DNA of 34,602 nt from a virus, in IMG/VR virus record IMGVR_UViG_3300037487_000817, positions 1 to 34,602 of that record, one strand, 5' to 3'. The first letter of the stretch is position 1. Every line of letters starts with the position of its first letter. Below the pieces are notes generated by a model. That model worked only from the letters and a program-made list of their open reading frames with translations, had not been told where the DNA came from and searched no databases. Positions 7,243-15,807 of the stretch are shown here, piece after piece. Both the position numbers and the translations under genes were made by a program.

Positions 7243-8206
7243 CGCTGGTTGTTAGCTGTTAATCGTCGAACACAACGCTCTCCATTAACAACACTTTACA
7301 TTCTAATAATTTTTCCAAGTCTTGCCATGCCGTATCTGGTTGACAGTAGCAGGCGCTACACCGTACTTTTTACTTATTGTACGATCAGACAATCCTTTGA
7401 CGAAATATTCTCTTATCTCAGGGATGTCTTCTGCTGCTATTTTCCTTTTTACTCCATTTCCTGCAATCGGTTGTCTTTCTAAGTATCGCCAAGTACGATT
7501 ACAGCGAATGTCGTCTACCGTATTAGGCGCTACGTTGAACTCTCGACTTAGATCCGCATTCCTACAGCCACTTCTCAGTCTTTCAATTATTGCAACAACA
7601 TCTTCCTCAGATAGTATTGCTAGATAAGAGTCTTCCCCTGAAGCGATTAACCCCATTTTTACAGCATGCTCATTATTGGCGGCATGTGTAGTCCACTCAA
7701 GATTAGTCGCACGGTTATTGGTCTTTACACCATCAAGATGATTTACCACAGGGTGCATCTCTAAATTCGAGATAAACGCACGTGCCACTAATTTATGCAC
7801 ATTTACAGAGGTTCGTGTGGTCTTGTTACTAAACTGGATAGTAACTTGTAAGTACCCTCTGTCTGTCATAAATGGATTCAAAATGTAACCCGTAGAATTG
7901 TTGCGAACATTCCCAGATGTGCTGATGGAGTACAGACCTTCAGTGTCAGGAATCAATTTATATATTTCGGTCATAGTAACCTCTTTAGTTAGAAATGTAA
8001 AGTTCTCTATGTTGCCATAGACGTTCAGACTATATCATACATCCCTGTCCTTGCGCTTCGGCATCACTTGACACCTACTCTACTCGGTTCGTTACCCTTT
8101 CGATAGTCGTTGCACCCCGTTTCTACTTAGTCATCATGACTACAGGGCTCAGTATTGGCCGCAAGGGCTATCCACTGAATTCACAAGGTTTTAAAAGGCC
8201 GCATCC
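7243..8206 (-). ncRNA. Group I intron interrupting the RNA polymerase gene in motif B
   Basis: 964 nt. The 5' exon ends in U (...AAAGGCU at 8207) and the intron ends in G (7243), as group I rules require. P1 is seen: exon GAAAGGCU pairs with intron GGCCUUUU (8 bp, U-G wobble at the splice site) across a 6-nt loop. P10: UGC at 8203-8201 pairs with exon-2 GCA. P2: UUCAGU/ACUGAG. P7: GACTAT (8108-8103) pairs with ATAGTC (8033-8028) inside the typical GATATAGTC..GAAC element. P9: a 6-bp stem with GCAA tetraloop at 8021-8006. An endonuclease gene lies after P9, and a GTTGTTA/TAACAAC helix lies near the 3' site. P3 and P8 were not fully drawn. Confidence 0.93.
7303..7974 (-). CDS. Intron-encoded HNH homing endonuclease (I-HmuI-like)
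   Basis: 223 residues. Domains in order: a NUMOD4-type segment at residues 1-40 (EIYKLIPDTEGLYSISTSG), an HNH nuclease at about 50-100 with VHKLVARAF (H60), VVNHLDG (N78, H79) and TNNRATNLEW (N87, N91), then two helix-turn-helix repeats at about 121-165 and 180-223 (both end in a TW-(R/K)-Y/N-type motif). This is the build of I-HmuI and I-BasI, which nick intron-less alleles to spread their intron. AGAGG lies upstream of the ATG. The gene is wholly inside the intron, between P9 and the 3' splice site. All HNH core residues look intact. Confidence 0.93.
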   Translation of the reverse strand: MTEIYKLIPDTEGLYSISTSGNVRNNSTGYILNPFMTDRGYLQVTIQFSNKTTRTSVNVHKLVARAFISNLEMHPVVNHLDGVKTNNRATNLEWTTHAANNEHAVKMGLIASGEDSYLAILSEEDVVAIIERLRSGCRNADLSREFNVAPNTVDDIRCNRTWRYLERQPIAGNGVKRKIAAEDIPEIREYFVKGLSDRTISKKYGVAPATVNQIRHGKTWKNY

Positions 8207-11200
8207 AGCCTTTCTTAAATCTTTCTCTGACAAATTCAGCCGCTCATTCATGACCTTAAACCTCGGGTCATTATATGTTGCTGCTGCGATCTCGTCGTAC
8301 AACCTGCGTTTCTGCGTTGTTGGCACTACGTTGCTCAACTCTGCTAACTGTTTGTTCTTTGTTGTGAGCGCAATGATCTGTGCGCCCGATGACGACGCAT
8401 CTTGCTCTAATGCCAGCGCGGTACGATACTGGTTCATCTTAGCGACAATAGGATCGACAGCTTCACGTTCCCATAGCTGGTAATTAACCCCCTCTTTGTT
8501 ACGCATTCCTGTCTGCTTATACCCTAAACGTCTGAACAGCGCCTGTGAAGCGGTATTCTTCGGCGCGATGAAGGCAAAACTCTTCGCGTTACCGACCAGC
8601 TGATTAACCGCAGCATCTGCCAAACCTCTGCCACGGCCTGATGCATCTAGCCAGACACCACTAACCTTCTTCCAGCCGTTAACATTCTCGACTGAGATAA
8701 GGCCCTGGTTATCTCCAATGGTCTGCAATGAAGCCTTACGCTTGCTAAAGTAGCCATCGATGAATGGGTCAGCGTCTGCCTTGGTAAGAAGGGCTGTGTC
8801 GATCTTAGACGTAATCAGCGGCGGATTCAAATCGAAAGCAGCTGGAAACTTACGCATCTCATAGCGCCCTATAATTTGGAGGGGGTAGTCTTTCCCCAGA
8901 GCAGCCTTTATCTCAGCTGTCTTGGTTGCTACCTTCTCTTTATTGGCCGCTTCGAAGACTGAGTTGAGCGGGTCTGTCAAAGACTTGCTGCCAAATTCAA
9001 TAACAATGTCCACATCAGAGGAGGCCTTGTAGAAACCCTTAGCGCGGCTGCCGATCAACGTAATACCTTCAATTCCTGCTAATTTTTCTTTAACGACCAA
9101 GTCCGCACCTGGAGAGGGTGCCTTGAGGTGATTATCAATCTTAGCGGCTTCCATTGCGAACCGCATGAACTTGCCTAGCTCCTCTCCCTCTACCTGTTGA
9201 GCCATCTCTGACTCAAGAACAGACCTTATGTCAGCTGGCTTGCCTCTCAGCAACTTGTTGCCGATGTCAGTGAGCTCAGGCCACAATCTGTCAGCGATCT
9301 TTTGCCGTCCAGTGAACGTCAGAGAGTTATCCCGACCTTCGAATGCGTCAGTTAAACCGCCCATGAAGGCGCCTATCTGATCTCTAAAGTTCAGGTAGCC
9401 GTCGTGTCCTAAGACTTTTGCCTCCTTAGTATTAAGGAAGGGCCTAAAGGTCTCTCCAGACTGTGGACTGATGAGCCCTCTGTCGTAAATCCTAGCCCGA
9501 TGATCGATGAAGGGGTTGTTAGAGAATGAGTCACCTGACTTGCGTAACCATTCCATTGACTTAAATCGTTCATACGCATCACCACGCCCAGCGATATAGT
9601 GCTTGTACTCATTCAGCCCATCATAGTACTTGGCCTTCCCTCTGTCATCCACAAAGTATAATACTTTCTGTACGGCATCATAGAAGTCCGGATCAATCCT
9701 ATACTCAGACTGAGAGGCCCAGTTAAGCGCGTCTACAGTGTCCTTGTCCACAAACGACTCAGGGAAGTCACTAAAAGAACTAGTAGACGTAATGGGGATA
9801 CGGGTATCCGTCATTAACCCCAACTTGTCTTTCATGAAATATGTCTTGTAACCTTCTCTGAAGATTAAGCGATTCTCCGCCTTGGTAACACCTACCCGTA
9901 GACCCACCTCTACTTTTCTGGTGAGATGTGCGTAGTCTTGCACTCTCTTGTCCGTAATGCGGATGTTGTAAGCGAGGGTATCGTAGTAGGGGCCGAAATA
10001 GGCGCCTGACATTCTGGACTTCATACGTCTCTTTTGAATGCCGTAAGTCTCTACTTCGAACAGATCAGAATTTCCCTCAAGAATACTCAGCCCTGTTTCA
10101 TACCATTTTGCCTTAGTCCCATTTAAGTTAGCCTGATTATACAGATCTCGACCCAGTGCAATAGCTAATTGATCCCTATCGGGAGTATCCGCTAACGACA
10201 ACCTATTGGCAAAACGTAAGTAGAACATCTGCTTATCGCCTTCTGTCAATCGGCTGTTAATTATTAGAGGGATACGCCTATCAAATGCATCACGTAGCTC
10301 TCTTGCAATCCTAGGTGCGGTTCTGTCTTCCCAGAGATTCTTAGCCTTTATGTTTGGTAAGAAGTTATCGTGTAAGTCTTGTAGCTGAATTGGCCCAAGT
10401 ACAGGGTCAATGTAGTTATCTTGCAATAACTTCTTCAAAGGGTCGGAGCCGCTCCTGATCTGTGTCTCAATCGCGTCTGAGACGTTCATCACGTCAAACT
10501 TGACTTGCGATTGTGCAACAGCCTTGAAGTTACCCCAACGCTCGCCATTCTTCCGATAACGTGTGAATACAATTCGTAAGTTATCTGATACAACAGCTCT
10601 TTCATTGGCACTCATCTTGTCGCCTAGCCCCTCTATAAAGCTTACAATAAAGTCCTTATCCACTTGCTTGAGCTCTGGGCTATCCTTGACTAATTTTAAA
10701 TTGTTCTGTAATACACCTAGGTTTGGCTGGTATAGCCGCACATCCTCATAACGCCCGGTTACGGGATTGAAGATCAACTGATCCTCTCTAGGCAAACTGG
10801 TTAGCACTCTTCGCTTCATCGCCTTCTTGTTTCCAATAAGCGCTCCACGAAAGTTAGTTAGAGATAGAGTGCCATCAAGTTCACCTGATTGGAGCAAATA
10901 GTAGTCCCTGAGTGTATTGACCAGCGAAGTATCCCCGAAGAAATCTTCTGGCATCGTAGCATGGAGCCTCATTGCATCCAGCTTGGCCTTCGCATTGGCA
11001 AAACGTTGAGTGTCATTGGGTATCGCGTAGGTGCTATCTGTCATTTGCCTCAGGTCATTTAGCCCGATAGTATTGCCCTCAGGGTTACTAAACTTATCTA
11101 CAGTTAGCTGTCCAGTATTGAATAGCTGAACTTTCTTGTAATCCCCGAAATGCCTTAATTGTACAGACGTAGGTTGACGAAAAAGCCAGTCATTATAAGA

Positions 11201-12073
11201 CTCAGCAAGCGGTCCCATCCCATCATAATACGCTTGTTGATCCTTTGTAAGCGCACCAAGATTGCGTCTACGCACTTGAGAGACCGCCTCCAGCTTGCCC
11301 ATGTCATCCCAAGACTTAAAGACGGGCGTAGTAGTTGATCTGCATCTATAATGGGCAGGAGGCAAGTGATCTGTATCACCGACAGGGTAAATCTGGCCAT
11401 CTCGATGAGCACAAATTGGAGTGGTACGGGAATCGAGCACAGCAACGTATTGCCAGCCACTAATAGCTTTTTCATTTGCCTTATATACCTCATGATCGGC
11501 TTGGTTTGTTACAGAGGTCACTGCAGTAGTCACGAGCGCAGTGGCTTGGTTCTTCACGATAGGTGCGATAGCCCTTACGTCCGCTACTAGCTGGGTGTTT
11601 GTCTTCCCCTCTGCAAGCCCTCTCCTGATAGTGGCTTCAATGCGTGTCTTCTCACCGTCAGAGATGCCTGCCCAGCCTTGTGCCAATGTTCTGTCATTGT
11701 GCAAGGGTCTGCTCAGGACGATCTCTTCTGCGATGCGGCGGTTAGGTCGCTCTGTCTTCCATATCTGCCCAAAGCTCTTTTCTAGACTGCCATACGTAAA
11801 TGAAGCTTGCTCACTCACTAGCCCAGTAAGGTCGTGTTTAGTTGACAGGAAAGCATCTTTGTGTGTCTTCTTTATTTCTTTATCGACTGCTTCTCTGAAT
11901 CGTAAAAACCCAGCAGTAGAGAAGTTGGCATCCTTGACGAGCTTATCAACACGAACAGTGTGCCCGTCTAGGATCAATTCAACTTTACCACTTACTCTCC
12001 GCTCAAATAAGCGGACCATCGCGGCTCTATCGATAATTCTATCATATATTTCTGTGTTCGCGTTGACTGCCAT
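8207..12073 (-). CDS. MuF head protein fused to single-subunit RNA polymerase with inserted NTase and GNAT domains, exon 1
   Basis: Exon 1 codes 1289 residues; without splicing the frame runs 12 codons further into the intron and stops at 8168. Residues about 110-255 are a Phage_Mu_F domain with its C-terminal signature GWQYVAVLDSRTTPICAHRDGQ (206-227, written as two parts of one motif) and HYRCRS (241-246). Residues about 280-850 are polymerase N-terminal region. Polymerase motifs: DHRAR with D857 and R861 (T7 DWRGR, Gly replaced by Ala) and motif A QDASSSGAQ with D1225 (T7 D537). Between them, at about 988-1212, lies a nucleotidyltransferase (GS at 1008-1009, DVD at 1020-1022) then a GNAT acetyltransferase (GRGRGLA at 1146-1152; NTASQALFRRLGY). 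AGGA precedes the ATG. The gene directly follows portal, the usual MuF place. Confidence 0.9.
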
Positions 12074-12088
12074 TGGTCACCATCCTGA

Positions 12089-13621
12089 TTATGCCATCGC
12101 ATTCATTGCATTGGCGAAATTATCGTTCTTTGGTACAGCACCCTGGACAATGTTATCACTAGTGATTTCTTGCTGGCCTTCTTCGTCATTATACGAGGGA
12201 TCCACCATATCATTAGATTTAAGCATTTGTAGCCACAATGAGCGAGGCACAAGACCTTTCTCATACCATTCAGTTGCCAGTCGTAACCAATCAGCGCCTA
12301 ACGGAACTGGATCGAAATCAGTAGACAACGTGAACTTGACTTCACTCAAGGGAACATCAATATTATAGCGCCATTTGATCATGAAGACAATTATCGAGCG
12401 CATTGTATGGCTGACCTTATTGCTCAATACACCGAGTTGGGCTGTCTGTGCTGCATTTCTGATCTCTAGCGCTACACCTGACTGGACATTCTCTGGAGAT
12501 AACATCCGGACACCTAAGCGGGCAATCTCTTCAACTGATTGGACGATTGCTCTATCCATATCCGCAAGAGCTGCAGTAGGGGTGTCTAAGATGGTAGCCT
12601 TGCCATCCATTGGGAGTCGTATCCAGGAACCAAGGCCGGCATCGACGATCTCTTCAAAAGCCTCATCCGACATATCCGCACAAATAACAGGTGTGTAAGT
12701 CGCAGCACCGTACAACAAATGGTTGCGACGACTGACTTTATTATATAGACTGATCTCTTTGTCAACAATTGACGAAAGAATCGGTGGGATTGGGGCGATA
12801 GAGCCATTAAGCGGCCAAGCAGGGATCGCTGTGATACGCTCACCGTTCATTAAGATGCTGTCATAGCATTCTTTGTAGACTAATCCGCCGGCGATGTCCG
12901 TTAAGTCTCTCACTGCAGTAGTGTTACTGAAAACCCTGTCCTCTACCCGCTGCCCTGCTTCCTGAAATACGCGGACTTGGTAGAAACCTTCATCAGTCAA
13001 CTCATGCACCCAGCAAGTCTCTAAGAGATTGGGGTGGAACTCATTGTCAGCCAGGTAGACTTCTTCAAAGCCTCGTACAATTACCTGACATAGACCTCTG
13101 GCATCCGTCCGCCAATTCACGATATGCTCTGCCTTGTGGATCACAGGGTAGGGCTTCAATGCCTTGGCCTCTTCAGGAGAGAGTGCGTCGGGGTTGTCAA
13201 TATGGGGGTAATCCAAGAAGACCCAGCAACGTGAAGACTGCATTTCTTCCCATAACGCTTCATCTAAGAAGGCCGTCATTGGAGAGTCATCTTTGTTGAA
13301 CTGATTCATCAACCAACCATACGCTTCTGCCGGCACAGTGTCTGGCAAGCTCAACGTGGGTTGTTTTCTGAGAAGGCCACCTACGAGCATTCTAGCAAAC
13401 TGTGCAGTAATGCCTGGTAGCTCTGCCTCTGCTTTGTAGAACTTCCACTGCTCAAGACTCATTGAGTGCGAGAAGGGAATTAATAGGTTCTCAAAATTGT
13501 ATACATCAAGTAATGCATCAAACTTCTTAACTGCTGCTTCTCCGTTACATACAGCTCGACAACGTCCCCACAATTTAGCGAACATGGAGTAAGCAGCGCA
13601 TGGGGTCGCTACAGTAATCAT
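12089..13621 (-). CDS. Portal protein (DUF4055 family)
   Basis: 510 residues. It begins ITVATPCAAYSMFAKLWGRCR, matching the DUF4055 portal-family start, followed by AAVKKFDALL and an acidic, helical body. The segment ARMLVGGLLRKQPTL and the later 'VEEIARLGVRML...NVQSG' region are typical of the family. Portals form the twelve-fold ring through which DNA enters and leaves the capsid. The start overlaps the previous stop as TAATG and has no strong ribosome site of its own. The MuF-polymerase gene follows 15 nt downstream. Confidence 0.87.
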   Translation of the reverse strand: MITVATPCAAYSMFAKLWGRCRAVCNGEAAVKKFDALLDVYNFENLLIPFSHSMSLEQWKFYKAEAELPGITAQFARMLVGGLLRKQPTLSLPDTVPAEAYGWLMNQFNKDDSPMTAFLDEALWEEMQSSRCWVFLDYPHIDNPDALSPEEAKALKPYPVIHKAEHIVNWRTDARGLCQVIVRGFEEVYLADNEFHPNLLETCWVHELTDEGFYQVRVFQEAGQRVEDRVFSNTTAVRDLTDIAGGLVYKECYDSILMNGERITAIPAWPLNGSIAPIPPILSSIVDKEISLYNKVSRRNHLLYGAATYTPVICADMSDEAFEEIVDAGLGSWIRLPMDGKATILDTPTAALADMDRAIVQSVEEIARLGVRMLSPENVQSGVALEIRNAAQTAQLGVLSNKVSHTMRSIIVFMIKWRYNIDVPLSEVKFTLSTDFDPVPLGADWLRLATEWYEKGLVPRSLWLQMLKSNDMVDPSYNDEEGQQEITSDNIVQGAVPKNDNFANAMNAMA

Positions 13622-13827
13622 TAGTGTGCCATTGCTGCATTAAAAACAGACATCTCACCGACGAATGTTTGGCCTGTAAGGCTATGATATGCGCGGATCT
13701 GGCCCTCGCCTTCACTGGTCATTTCCCACAATCCTGGTACTTTATTTTCGGTAGCGATTACCAATGGTGCTGCTTTTGGCGTGAATGCCGGTTTGATTGT
13801 AGGTGTTTCAACTTTTAACTCTTCCAT
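13621..13827 (-). CDS. Small hypothetical protein before portal
   Basis: 68 residues: a Pro/Lys-rich start (about 1-30) and a C-terminal part ending TGQTFVGEMSVFNAAMAH. No family was recognised. TTAGGAAAAT serves as ribosome site and overlaps the end of the endolysin gene. The stop overlaps the portal start, so portal translation is probably coupled to it. The C-terminal segment resembles short head-associated proteins with an 'xxTGxxFxGxxxxFN' pattern, but that is only an impression. Confidence 0.6.
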   Translation of the reverse strand: MEELKVETPTIKPAFTPKAAPLVIATENKVPGLWEMTSEGEGQIRAYHSLTGQTFVGEMSVFNAAMAH

Positions 13828-13828
13828 T

Positions 13829-14281
13829 TTATTTTCCTAAGAACATGTTCATTTCAGCGGTACGGCGGTTCGTTAACCCTTGAACGACCTTACCATTATC
13901 TTTATTCCATCTAAGGAATTGTGGCGCTACTTCGCTACGGTTAACACCTGCGTTTAACAATTTCACAAGTGTAGAGCCTTTAAAGCCCGTAGTGCCAATA
14001 TTGTAGGCGAGGGATACAAGCGCATCGTATTCATGTTGCTCAAGTGGCACATGAATTGCAGCCTTTACAGCTGTTTCAAACTGAGGCAATGTGCCGTTTC
14101 TAAACAAGTCCTGTACGCGCTCTTTACTGATCTCACAATCCTGCATGGTTACGCTAGAGCCATCTTCGTACCGAATACAGCCGATGCCGATTGTAGGCAC
14201 ACCGCCGCCGTCCATGTAAGGGGTACACTTAGAGCCCTCGGATCTCTCGATTGCTGCAATCCCTTTTTCACTAATTTGCAT
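13829..14281 (-). CDS. Endolysin, T4-type lysozyme (glycoside hydrolase family 24)
   Basis: 150 residues. The catalytic pattern E15-x8-D24-x5-T30 is intact within ERSEGSKCTPYMDGGG and PTIGIG, as in T4 and P22 lysozymes (Glu/Asp/Thr). Further family marks are DALVSLAYNIGTTGFKGSTL and a GLTNRRTAEMNMFL end. It cleaves the glycan strands of peptidoglycan at lysis. There is no signal peptide or SAR segment, so it needs a holin, and two holin-like genes lie directly upstream. CGGAGG lies 4 nt before the ATG, the strongest ribosome site in the area. Confidence 0.95.
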   Translation of the reverse strand: MQISEKGIAAIERSEGSKCTPYMDGGGVPTIGIGCIRYEDGSSVTMQDCEISKERVQDLFRNGTLPQFETAVKAAIHVPLEQHEYDALVSLAYNIGTTGFKGSTLVKLLNAGVNRSEVAPQFLRWNKDNGKVVQGLTNRRTAEMNMFLGK

Positions 14282-14291
14282 GTAGCCTCCG

Positions 14292-14534
14292 TTAAGGTTG
14301 TCCTCTTAAGGCGAGAACTGTGTTTAGTTTTTGTGTCAAACGAATCATGTCATTATCTAATATTCTAATATGGTCAATCAGGACTATCAACGAGGTGGTA
14401 GCCTCGTCAAGGACTGGCTTAACTGTCTGGGTGGCCCACTTCCACGTGCTGTAGATGGAATACCCGAGATTCACAGCTGCTACGATTGGAAACCCGAAGT
14501 CACCAACGGCATTTGCCAATACGTCTAATTCCAT
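14292..14534 (-). CDS. Holin-like membrane protein (second of tandem pair)
   Basis: 80 residues with one membrane segment at about 12-32 (GDFGFPIVAAVNLGYSIYS), then an amphipathic helix (TTSLIVLIDHIRILDNDMIRL). The short form with a 'D-GFP-I-A' start of the membrane segment resembles small phage holins. It shares GFPI and the L-x-D-I/H-x-R...D/N-x-R-L helix with the gene just upstream, indicating tandem duplication. Its start overlaps the upstream stop as TAATG. The endolysin gene follows. One partner could be holin and the other antiholin; the sequence does not say which. Confidence 0.65.
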   Translation of the reverse strand: MELDVLANAVGDFGFPIVAAVNLGYSIYSTWKWATQTVKPVLDEATTSLIVLIDHIRILDNDMIRLTQKLNTVLALRGQP

Positions 14535-14809
14535 TAGTCTTTCCTCTGGTCAGCCCTCTCTGCCCTTGCGACCCTTTCAAGGTCCGGCCGCACGTTAAGC
14601 ACCGACGATATTAGAATATCTAATCGGAGCACCTCGTTAGACATTATCTTCACCCTATCATTAAGCCGGCGAGTAATGTCAATCAATCCATTGATTGAAG
14701 TTGACACTCCTTGAAGTATAAATTCCAGCGTTAATTGAACGAGATAGAAACCGATGAGGGCTGCCGCAATCGGAAACCCCACATCAGCGATAAACTTGAA
14801 AATGTCCAA
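14534..14809 (-). CDS. Holin-like membrane protein (first of tandem pair, TTG start)
   Basis: 91 residues with one membrane segment at about 6-30 (IADVGFPIAAALIGFYLVQL), a helix with 'NGLIDITRRLNDRVKIM' and a charged C-terminus (ERVARAERADQRKD), a common holin layout. The start is TTG, one base after the TAG of the upstream gene and close behind GTAGG; no ATG is available before the membrane segment. A weak start would keep expression low. It is a paralogue of the next gene. Confidence 0.65.
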   Translation of the reverse strand: MDIFKFIADVGFPIAAALIGFYLVQLTLEFILQGVSTSINGLIDITRRLNDRVKIMSNEVLRLDILISSVLNVRPDLERVARAERADQRKD

Positions 14810-14810
14810 C

Positions 14811-14978
14811 CTACGCAGCAGTTACAGCTGCAATAACGACACCAATGGCAGTTTCTTTTGCCACAGCTTGCACTTCAGGATTAGTGGCGACTTTCTCAAC
14901 AACGTGTGCTGCGTCATGTAGCCCTTTGTCCATTTGCTTGCCGGCATCTTTGAATGCTTTCTCTAAGGCGTTCTTCAT
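14811..14978 (-). CDS. Small Ala-rich hypothetical protein
   Basis: 55 residues, found by reading the gap between the neighbours. It starts MKNALEKAFKDAGKQMDKG and ends in a hydrophobic Ala/Val-rich stretch (AIGVVIAAVTAA), so it looks like an amphipathic helix followed by a short membrane-seeking tail. Its ATG overlaps the previous stop as ATGA and its stop is one base from the TTG of the next gene. It is therefore part of the lysis-side operon. Function unknown. Confidence 0.62.
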   Translation of the reverse strand: MKNALEKAFKDAGKQMDKGLHDAAHVVEKVATNPEVQAVAKETAIGVVIAAVTAA

Positions 14979-15199
14979 TCTTCAACTGCCTCTGTGACTG
15001 CTTCTGCGACTGCCTCTACAAATGCCTCTACCATCGCATCGGGGATTTCAGGAACTACTACTTCGATTACGGTTTCTACTACGTCTGCAATATCATCAAT
15101 AATTGACATTATGTTCTCCTGGGTTGGGGTTGTTTCGGGCATTGCCTTTAAACTCGCGGCTTCAGCAATTTCCCGTATAATATTATCCACAAAATTCAT
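14975..15199 (-). CDS. Acidic hypothetical protein with two in-frame starts
   Basis: 74 residues from ATG 15199 (GGAA upstream), very acidic, with Val/Ala/Glu repeats at the C-terminus (VEAFVEAVAEAVTEAVEE). An internal Met at residue 31 (ATG 15109) has an excellent AGGAGA site 5 nt upstream, so a 44-residue product MSIIDDIADV... is also likely. The protein looks helical, amphipathic and free of membrane segments. It is coupled by ATGA to the next gene. No family recognised. Confidence 0.6.
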   Translation of the reverse strand: MNFVDNIIREIAEAASLKAMPETTPTQENIMSIIDDIADVVETVIEVVVPEIPDAMVEAFVEAVAEAVTEAVEE

Positions 15200-15209
15200 G
15201 TCTTTCCTA

Positions 15210-15464
15210 TTAGGTGGCGGGTTTATACATCTCGGTATCCTTCATGTTAGCCTTATTCAAGCCTTCATTGTAGCCATACGTGAATGCATCATCAATGTAA
15301 TCACATAGCAATGAATGGAACCAGTCTGTGTTATCGTTGATCAATTTAGTCTTTTCTTCTGGGGTGTAAGCTACGCTTTCGTGAACAGAGCCGACCTTGG
15401 CTGCTAGCTTAAGTAATGCTTCCTTTTCCTCAGTAGACAATTTTACTGTATGTACTACGTGCAT
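15210..15464 (-). CDS. Hypothetical protein
   Basis: 84 residues. N-terminal LSTEEKEALLKLAAKVG and a middle YTPEEKTKLINDNTDWF are helical and charged; the second half is Asp/Tyr-rich. AGGAG lies 5 nt before the ATG, inside the end of the previous gene, which it overlaps by 10 nt. No recognised domain. Confidence 0.6.
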   Translation of the reverse strand: MHVVHTVKLSTEEKEALLKLAAKVGSVHESVAYTPEEKTKLINDNTDWFHSLLCDYIDDAFTYGYNEGLNKANMKDTEMYKPAT

Positions 15465-15793
15465 TTGTACTCCTGGTACGCGGTGATGAATCTTCTAGTG
15501 ATCGCTTGCCCCTCTGACGTCATAAAGAACTCAGGGATACATTCCTGATTTTCTGCGAGAGACAACCATTGCTGTTGAGCTTCAGTAAGGGCAGAGCCAA
15601 CCGCAGAGAGCATTGATACACTCTCTGCAGCAGGTTCAACGTTTTCAGCTGGCGTTTCTTTTGCCAACTCTTTCTGAAGAACTCTTTTTACCGTTTCTTC
15701 TAGCGTCTCTACTCTTCTCATCGCTTGGGCTCTCAAGGGCACCATCTGTGATTGGAGAAGTTCGATCTGCTTTTGGAGCGTTAACGAGTCCAT
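15455..15793 (-). CDS. Hypothetical coiled-coil protein
   Basis: 112 residues. An N-terminal coiled coil at about 4-45 (KQIELLQSQMVPL... ETVKRVLQKELAKE), a Pro/Glu/Ala linker, then a helical C-terminal part (ALTEAQQQWLSLAENQ). AAGGA lies upstream of the ATG. It follows the Gly/Ala/Gln-rich 299-residue gene. No enzymatic motif; possible virion or assembly role only by position. Confidence 0.58.
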   Translation of the reverse strand: MDSLTLQKQIELLQSQMVPLRAQAMRRVETLEETVKRVLQKELAKETPAENVEPAAESVSMLSAVGSALTEAQQQWLSLAENQECIPEFFMTSEGQAITRRFITAYQEYKCT

Positions 15794-15807
15794 AGCTTAT
15801 AGCATCC

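Noticed and set aside
8168-8206. Last 12 codons of the unspliced exon-1 frame as true C-terminus of a separate protein
   Set aside because: They are read from the intron start; splicing at 8207 restores motif B exactly, so the 1301-residue form would be a polymerase without fingers motif and motif C.
11541-12368. Plus-strand 275-codon frame opposite the MuF/portal junction
   Set aside because: It lies antisense to the MuF domain and portal end, which have clear protein motifs; the translation has no motif.
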